A stretch of 12,930 nt of DNA from Malacoplasma sp. (GTDB lineage Bacteria; Bacillota_I; Bacilli_A; Mycoplasmatales; Mycoplasmoidaceae): positions 1 through 12,930 of the forward strand of contig JARHZT010000048.1 of NCBI GenBank assembly GCA_029258015.1, written 5' to 3'. A program made the translations under genes and the position numbers. The first letter of the stretch is position 1, and every line of letters begins with the position of its first letter. The notes beneath the pieces are model-generated. The model saw nothing but the letters and a program-made list of their open reading frames with translations, was not told the origin of the DNA and searched no databases. Below, piece by piece: positions 9,031-12,930 of this stretch.

Positions 9031-9978
9031 TTAACCCATATATTTTTTAACATAACTTGGGGAAGGTTTGAAATTTTGAATATATTCTTTTATAGAATGA
9101 TTTTTAATTAAACTAATATTTCTATTTCTTTTATAACCATTATCTATTTTGTCTATCATTTCATTAGCTTTGTTTATAGCTATTGTTAAGACTTTTTCAC
9201 TTTGATAACTTTCAAACATTTTTCCTAAAAAATCACATAGACACAATTTAGAAAGTCATAATTGAAATCCTGTTTTAGTATCCTCATCAATATTAGAATC
9301 AGTTATTCTCTCTGATAATTCAAAAGCTGATTCCAATATATCATACAAATTGTATGAGAAAATTTCGATTTTATTTTTAGGATTTTCTAATTTTATAAAT
9401 TGTTTATTAATATAGTAAGCACTTTTTGCCATTGATACAACTTGAAATAAATATACAGCATACATATTTTTATAATTAACAAATCTTATCTTATTAGAAT
9501 TTAAAAAATCTTTTCTTATTACTTTATTTCTTAAACTTAAACTACTATTAACTATTCAATTTAATATATTATCATCATTGATTTCCATATCTTCTGTGAA
9601 GATATTATCCTCAGGAGAAGAAGAAATTTTGAAACTTATATAATCAAATTTTTTTTCATTAATTTTTTGAAAAATTTTTTCAACAAAATCCGGTTCAAAA
9701 ATATTTTTTGCTTCAGCAAAATATACATAATCACCCTTAGCTTTTTCTAAACAAAGGTTGTAACAAAATGATCTTCCATAGTTTTCAAATAATCTTATCA
9801 ATGTTATTCTTTTACTTGATATATCAAATTTATTTAATATCTCTTTTGCTTCATTAGTGGCACAATCATCAACTAAAATTATTTCAAAAGTTTTTTTAGT
9901 TTGATTAAAAAGAGATTCTAATGATTTTTTTAATGATTTTATACCAGAATAAATATGATAAATTACTGTTAATTTCAT
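9031..9978 (-). CDS. Glycosyltransferase family 2-like protein with degenerate DxD motif (315 aa)
   Basis: The N-terminal 100 residues follow the GT-A fold of family 2: MKLTVIYHIYSGIKSLKKSL (strand and first helix), SLFNQT, EIILVDDCATNEA (D37, D38, nucleotide-binding), LIRLFENYGRSFCYNLCLEK, and GDYVYFAEAKNIFEPDF. In active members the last motif reads about FLDADDxxxP and carries the metal-binding DxD; here those acidic positions are E89, K91 and N92. The protein may therefore be inactive, metal-independent or a binding protein. Residues beyond about 140 match nothing I recognise. There are no membrane helices, and two TGA-Trp codons. AGAGGG at 9984-9989 is a good ribosome site. It is first in the run with the RDD protein, pcrA and ymdB; glycolipid or capsule synthesis would be the family expectation. 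Confidence 0.75.
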
Positions 9979-10011
9979 GAATTCCCTCTTGTTTGTTATA
10001 TAGATATTTTA

Positions 10012-10017
10012 ATTATA
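10012..10017 (-). promoter_or_regulatory. Candidate -10 box (TATAAT) for the glycosyltransferase-pcrA-ymdB operon
   Basis: A perfect TATAAT on the minus strand lies 33 nt before the ATG at 9978 and would give a leader of roughly 27 nt containing the AGAGGG ribosome site. I see no convincing -35. It sits in the 84-nt gap after smpB, so the operon may have its own promoter in addition to readthrough from smpB, where I see no terminator. Confidence 0.4.
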
Positions 10018-10062
10018 ATAATATAATTATCTATTTTTTGAGTATTTAAAAATCTTTTTTAA

Positions 10063-10503
10063 CTAATAAATAATTTTTTGTCTAGATTCTCTTTTCCCGT
10101 CTCTTTCTTTAATAGAATTTCTCTTATCATGAAGTTTTTTTCCTTTTACAAGAGCTATTTCCATTTTTAATTTATTATTTCTTCAATACAACTTTGATGG
10201 CACTATTGTTAGTCCTTCTTTTTTTGTTTTAAGTTGGTATTTTAATATTTCTTTTTTGTGTAATAAAAGTTTTCTAGTTCTTAAAGGATTAACGTTGTAT
10301 ATATTTCCATGAGAATAGGGAGCAATATTCATATTTAATACAAAAGCTTCATTTTTTTTAAAAATAATATATGAGTCTGAAATATTGGCATTATTTAAAT
10401 GTATAGATTTTACTTCTACCCCTTTTAACTCAATTCCTGCCTCATTTTTTTCTATGACTTCATAATTAAAATTTAATTTTTTATTATATAAAATTACTTT
10501 CAT
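10063..10503 (-). CDS. smpB: SmpB, tmRNA-binding protein (146 aa)
   Basis: SmpB binds tmRNA and brings it to stalled ribosomes for trans-translation, so nascent chains from broken mRNAs are tagged and released. Seen: the OB-fold core with EAGIELKGVEVKSIHLNNAN (residues 21-40), then DSYIIFKKNEAFVLNMNIAPY and NPLRTRKLLLHKKEI, and the basic C-terminal tail KGKKLHDKRNSIKERDGKRE, which enters the mRNA channel of the ribosome. Length is normal. One TGA-Trp lies in LYWRNN. The start at ATG 10503 has a strong ribosome site (AGGAG at 10508-10512). It is divergent from ptp. The tmRNA gene (ssrA) is not seen in this window. Confidence 0.95.
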
Positions 10504-10589
10504 ATTTCTCCTAAACTAGATTTACATATATAAATATTAAGAAATTATTTTTATAATAATTTATATATTTAACTTTTTAAAGGATTTAT
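10504..10589. promoter_or_regulatory. Divergent smpB/ptp intergenic region with a candidate ptp -10 box
   Basis: This AT-rich gap holds the divergent starts. A perfect TATAAT on the plus strand at 10552-10557 is well placed for ptp (start 10590), and the ribosome site AAAGGA is at 10579-10584. For smpB only AT-rich candidates are visible (around the TATATATG at 10525-10532 on the minus strand). No clear -35 boxes are seen. Confidence 0.4.
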
Positions 10590-11036
10590 GTGAAGATAGC
10601 TTTTATTTGTTTAGGAAATATTTGTAGATCACCAATGGCTGAATTTATAGCAAAAGATTATGTCAAAAAGAATAATTTAATAAATATAGATATAACAAGT
10701 GCTGGAACTGCTGGTTATCATGATGGTGAAGATATGCACCGTAAAACTAAATCATTATTAATATCTAAAAACATTGATTGCACTGGATTTGTTAGTAAAA
10801 AAATAAGCAAAACATTATTTGAAAACTCAGATGTAATTTTTGTTATGGATGATTCAAATTATGAAGACGTTATTAATGAATTTGGTGAAAATCCAAAAAT
10901 AAAAAAAATTACAGATTATTGTACAAATAAAAACATCAAATATGTACCAGATCCTTGATACACCAACAATTTTGATGAAGTATATTCTATTCTTTCAGAT
11001 GCAATATTGAACTTTTTTGAAAGTATAAAAAAATAA
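10590..11036 (+). CDS. ptp: Low-molecular-weight protein-tyrosine phosphatase (148 aa)
   Basis: A cytosolic cysteine phosphatase that hydrolyses phosphotyrosine (or phosphoarginine in some Firmicute members). The P-loop CLGNICRS is at residues 7-14, with nucleophile C7 and R13. The general-acid loop VPDPWY lies at about 119-124, with D121 as general acid; its Trp is a TGA codon (10956-10958), and the reading frame continues to TAA at 11034. Length is typical. I chose the GTG at 10590 because it gives the P-loop at the family's position and has AAAGGA 5 nt upstream. An ATG two bases upstream (10588) is out of frame and reaches a TAG after three codons. It is monocistronic between divergent smpB and a convergent terminator. 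The target is unknown. Confidence 0.93.
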
Positions 11037-11058
11037 AAAAGCCATTTCTGGCTTTTTT
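11035..11058. terminator. Bidirectional rho-independent terminator between convergent genes
   Basis: A 10-bp stem, AAAAAAGCCA (11035-11044) with TGGCTTTTTT (11049-11058), encloses the loop TTTC. The A and T runs supply the U-tract for both directions. The arms include parts of both stop codons: ptp TAA at 11034-11036 and the minus-strand gene's TAA at 11058-11060. Confidence 0.85.
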
Positions 11059-11666
11059 TAATTTTGTGTGTTTTCTTTCATAGGCACTTGACGGTTTAAA
11101 ATATTTTGAATTGTTATAGATACTTTAAACTTAGTGATGATTCATTGAGTAATTTTTTCTTCTAAAATAATGCTTTTAATTTCAGCAAATTTGTTTTTAT
11201 CATTTAAGTACTGATTTATTGAATTATTTGTTGATTTGTAATATTGATCAAGATATTTTTTAACATCTTCATCTGAAACATCGATTTGATTTTCACTAGA
11301 TAATGAATTAAAGATTAAACCTTTTTGAACTAATTTCTTAGATAAATCTTCAATATGTTCTTTTGTAGTTTCTGGTGGAAATTGAGTTTTTAATCTTGTT
11401 TGAATTTCTGATAATTCTGAAGAGTCAAAATTAAATTCATAACAAGTAACTAAATAAGACATTACAATATTGAAAGCATTTTCTTTGATTATAATATTGT
11501 CTATTTGAGTTCTAATAAATGAATCAGAAGCATCTTTATAAACTTCTTTTAATTTTGCAACATGCATCTCTATAGCTTTTGGATCTGCAAATAATTGTTC
11601 TATAATAAAGGCTTTATCGTAATTGATTTTTTCCTTTTGAACAGCTTGTGATTTAAAATTTAACAT
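11058..11666 (-). CDS. Trigger factor C-domain-like putative chaperone (202 aa)
   Basis: The protein is almost entirely predicted helix, with no signal peptide. It shows features like the C-terminal, substrate-cradling domain of trigger factor and SurA: an ETTKEHIEDLSKKLVQKGL helix, then VSDEDVKKYLDQYYKSTNNS (the position where trigger factor has 'vteeevdayl'), and ILEEKITQWIITKFKVSITI (compare 'eekvvdfllekakv'). No PPIase domain or ribosome-binding N-domain is present. A small trigger-factor/SurA-like protein of similar length is known in Mycoplasma pneumoniae (MPN555); whether this is its homologue is my inference. One TGA-Trp. ATG 11666 has AAGGA 7 nt upstream. It is the last gene of the ftsY cluster, whose role in protein export fits a chaperone. 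Confidence 0.6.
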
Positions 11667-11695
11667 AATTTAATCCTTAAGATTGTTTTGACTTT

Positions 11696-11701
11696 ATTAT
11701 A
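11696..11701 (-). promoter_or_regulatory. Candidate -10 box (TATAAT) for the trigger-factor-like gene
   Basis: A perfect TATAAT on the minus strand overlaps the stop codon (TAA) of the upstream 195-aa gene and lies 29 nt before ATG 11666, leaving room for a short leader with the AAGGA ribosome site at 11674-11678. No good -35 is seen. Confidence 0.35.
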
Positions 11702-12284
11702 CTAGATTTTTAGATTCTAAAAAAGTTAAAAATTCATAGCTAATTTGTGAGTAATTTATTTTGTTAAATGTTTTTTCATCAACATAACCATTTAATATTT
11801 TTTTCATCTTCTTAACTTTTTTTGCTTCTTCATCATCATTTTCAAAATCCATATAATAAACAAAAAAATCTTCATAATAAAGAGTTTCTGCTATTACATA
11901 ATCTGAGCAAAAACAAAATGAATGATGTCTTGTTAGTTCAATTGGTTTATCATATTTTCCAATTTCATAAAAAATTAAAATAGTTTTATTTTCTAACTCT
12001 GTTTGATTGCTGTATAAACCGAATTTGATTAATGATGTATCAATAGTTTTAAATTTCTTTTTTAAAATTTTTAAAATTTGCCTTTTAACTTCTAATAGTC
12101 CAGATTCAAAATTAATCTTAATCATTTCATCTTTTGTATTTAATAAAAAATAAATATTGGCTCTATTGTTAGCATCTATGACAAAATTTCTTACAAATTT
12201 CAATCACTCAGTCTCCATGTTCAAATCAGATGGGAGTTTTTTCATCTTAGATATTTCAAAAACTACATTTATTTTATTTTCCAT
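11697..12284 (-). CDS. Hypothetical protein (195 aa), unknown family
   Basis: I do not recognise this protein. It is continuous from ATG 12284 to TAA 11697 with one TGA-Trp at residue 27. It is charged, with no signal peptide or membrane helix. The N-terminal part (MENKINVVFEISKMK, then NRANIYFLLNTKDEMIKINF) suggests beta strands followed by a helix; a Cys pair occurs in HSFCFCSDY (about 128-136). The C-terminal third is strongly charged (ENDDEEAKKVKKMKK) and helical. The start overlaps the end of ylxM by 11 nt and has AGAGG at 12294-12298, which supports ATG 12284 over the internal ATG 39 nt downstream. Position between ylxM and the trigger-factor-like gene suggests a link to protein export or translation, but this is only context. 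Confidence 0.75.
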
Positions 12285-12585
12285 GTTTGATAACCTCTGT
12301 TTCTAGAAGTTTATTTTTAAGTACTTCATCCTTTATTTCGTGATACAACATTTGTCTTTTTATTGAATTTTCAATAAGTTTCAAAATGCTTTCATAATTC
12401 TTTAATTCTTTTTCTGATTTTTTAATACTATCATACACTGCATTTTTAGAAACATTATTGTTTTCTGCTATTTCATTTAATGATAAATCTTCAAAATAAT
12501 AGTTAGTTAGGTATTCTAATTGTTTTTTTGTTAAAAGTCCACCATAACAATCTATTAATAAACTTATATTAGATAAATCTTTCAT
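12274..12585 (-). CDS. ylxM: YlxM-family (UPF0122) helix-turn-helix protein (103 aa)
   Basis: YlxM is a small helical protein usually encoded beside the signal recognition particle genes; a streptococcal member stimulates the SRP GTPases, and the fold resembles sigma-70 region 4. Seen: LLIDCYGGLLTKKQLEYLTN (9-28), then the helix-turn-helix FEDLSLNEIAENNNVSKNAV (31-50), followed by a charged helix. These are the diagnostic UPF0122 features, and the length is normal. Its ATG directly follows the ftsY stop (TAAATG), and an AAAGGA lies inside the ftsY end. Downstream, where ffh often follows in Firmicutes, a 195-aa unknown gene overlaps it instead. Confidence 0.92.
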   Translation of the reverse strand: MKDLSNISLLIDCYGGLLTKKQLEYLTNYYFEDLSLNEIAENNNVSKNAVYDSIKKSEKELKNYESILKLIENSIKRQMLYHEIKDEVLKNKLLETEVIKHGK

Positions 12586-12930
12586 TTATAATTCAAGTTC
12601 CTTTGTAATACCTACAATAAATCTTTCTAAATCAAATGAAGATAAATCATCGATTTTTTCACCTAATCCAATATATTTAACAGGAATATTGAAATTATCT
12701 TTAATAGATAAGATTATTCCTCCTTTAGAAGTTCCATCCATCTTAGTTAAAATTATTCCAGTAATTGAACTTATTTCTTTAAATGCTTTAGCTTGAATAA
12801 TTCCAGATTGTCCAAGTGTTGCATCTAAAACTAATAACGATTCATGGGGGGCAGATTTATCAAATTTATGAATAACATCATGAATTTTTTTAAGTTCTTG
12901 CATTAGATTTACTTTGTTGTGTAATCTACC
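12586..12930 (-). CDS. ftsY: FtsY, signal recognition particle receptor GTPase (partial, C-terminal 114 aa)
   Basis: FtsY is the membrane-associated GTPase that receives the SRP-ribosome complex and passes it to SecYEG. The visible C-terminal part of the G domain begins at the right edge with GRLHNKVNLMQELKKI. It contains LDATLGQSGIIQAKAF (SRP-GTPase specific), the guanine-specificity box TKMDGTSKGG and the closing loop VKYIGLGEKIDDLSSFD, ending in KELEL. GRLHNK with NLMQELKK marks FtsY rather than Ffh, which has GRL and a different loop plus an M domain after this point. The gene ends at TAA 12586, directly abutting ylxM. The 5' part lies outside the window. Confidence 0.95.
   Translation of the reverse strand, partial: GRLHNKVNLMQELKKIHDVIHKFDKSAPHESLLVLDATLGQSGIIQAKAFKEISSITGIILTKMDGTSKGGIILSIKDNFNIPVKYIGLGEKIDDLSSFDLERFIVGITKELEL

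Noticed and set aside
1..12930. CRISPR array, insertion sequence, prophage or toxin-antitoxin module
   Set aside because: I found no spaced direct repeats, no transposase or integrase motifs and no recognisable toxin pair in either strand; the genes are mostly core mollicute functions.

Overview
This is an AT-rich, gene-dense piece of a Mollicutes (mycoplasma-type) chromosome. The main evidence is that UGA is read as tryptophan. Almost every gene is broken by in-frame TGA codons that fall where its family has Trp, for example the DPWY loop of the tyrosine phosphatase and the YSWRGA motif of the UvrD/PcrA helicase. I count about 30 UGA-Trp codons and only one UGG-Trp codon (in ymdB). Two lipoproteins with short Lys-rich signal peptides ending in Ser-Cys, and the absence of cell-wall genes, agree with this. 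I cannot place the species. The lipoprotein leaders look like the hominis-group mycoplasmas, whereas a separate tRNA-Trp(CCA) is better known from the mycoides/Spiroplasma side.

Layout, left to right. (1) 1-1609, minus: miaB (tRNA methylthiotransferase), with the start of plsY (phospholipid synthesis) directly behind it. (2) 1677-4389: two convergent lipoprotein genes, 266 aa (plus) and 619 aa (minus), separated by one 19-bp perfect hairpin that can terminate both. (3) 4443-9978, minus: a compact run of glycosyltransferase-like protein, RDD-family membrane protein, pcrA/uvrD, ymdB, an unknown 224-aa protein and tRNA-Trp(CCA), closed by an intrinsic terminator. Gene junctions are -1 to 18 nt, so the run looks like one transcript. 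(4) 10063-11036: smpB (minus) and a low-molecular-weight tyrosine phosphatase (plus), divergent. (5) 11058-12930, minus: the end of ftsY, then ylxM, an unknown 195-aa protein and a small protein resembling the C-terminal domain of trigger factor. ptp and the last gene converge on a hairpin that holds parts of both stop codons.

Functional themes are translation and its quality control (miaB, tRNA-Trp, smpB, ymdB), membrane and secretion (plsY, RDD protein, ftsY/ylxM, lipoproteins, trigger-factor-like chaperone) and DNA repair (pcrA). No mobile element, CRISPR array, rRNA or phage gene is visible, and no stretch over 300 bases lacks a gene. Most of the window is ordinary mollicute core genome. 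The points most worth a second look are the glycosyltransferase-like protein with a degenerate metal-binding motif, the trigger-factor-like protein in the ftsY cluster, the two unknown cytosolic proteins, and the retention of tRNA-Trp(CCA) with almost no UGG codons for it to read.
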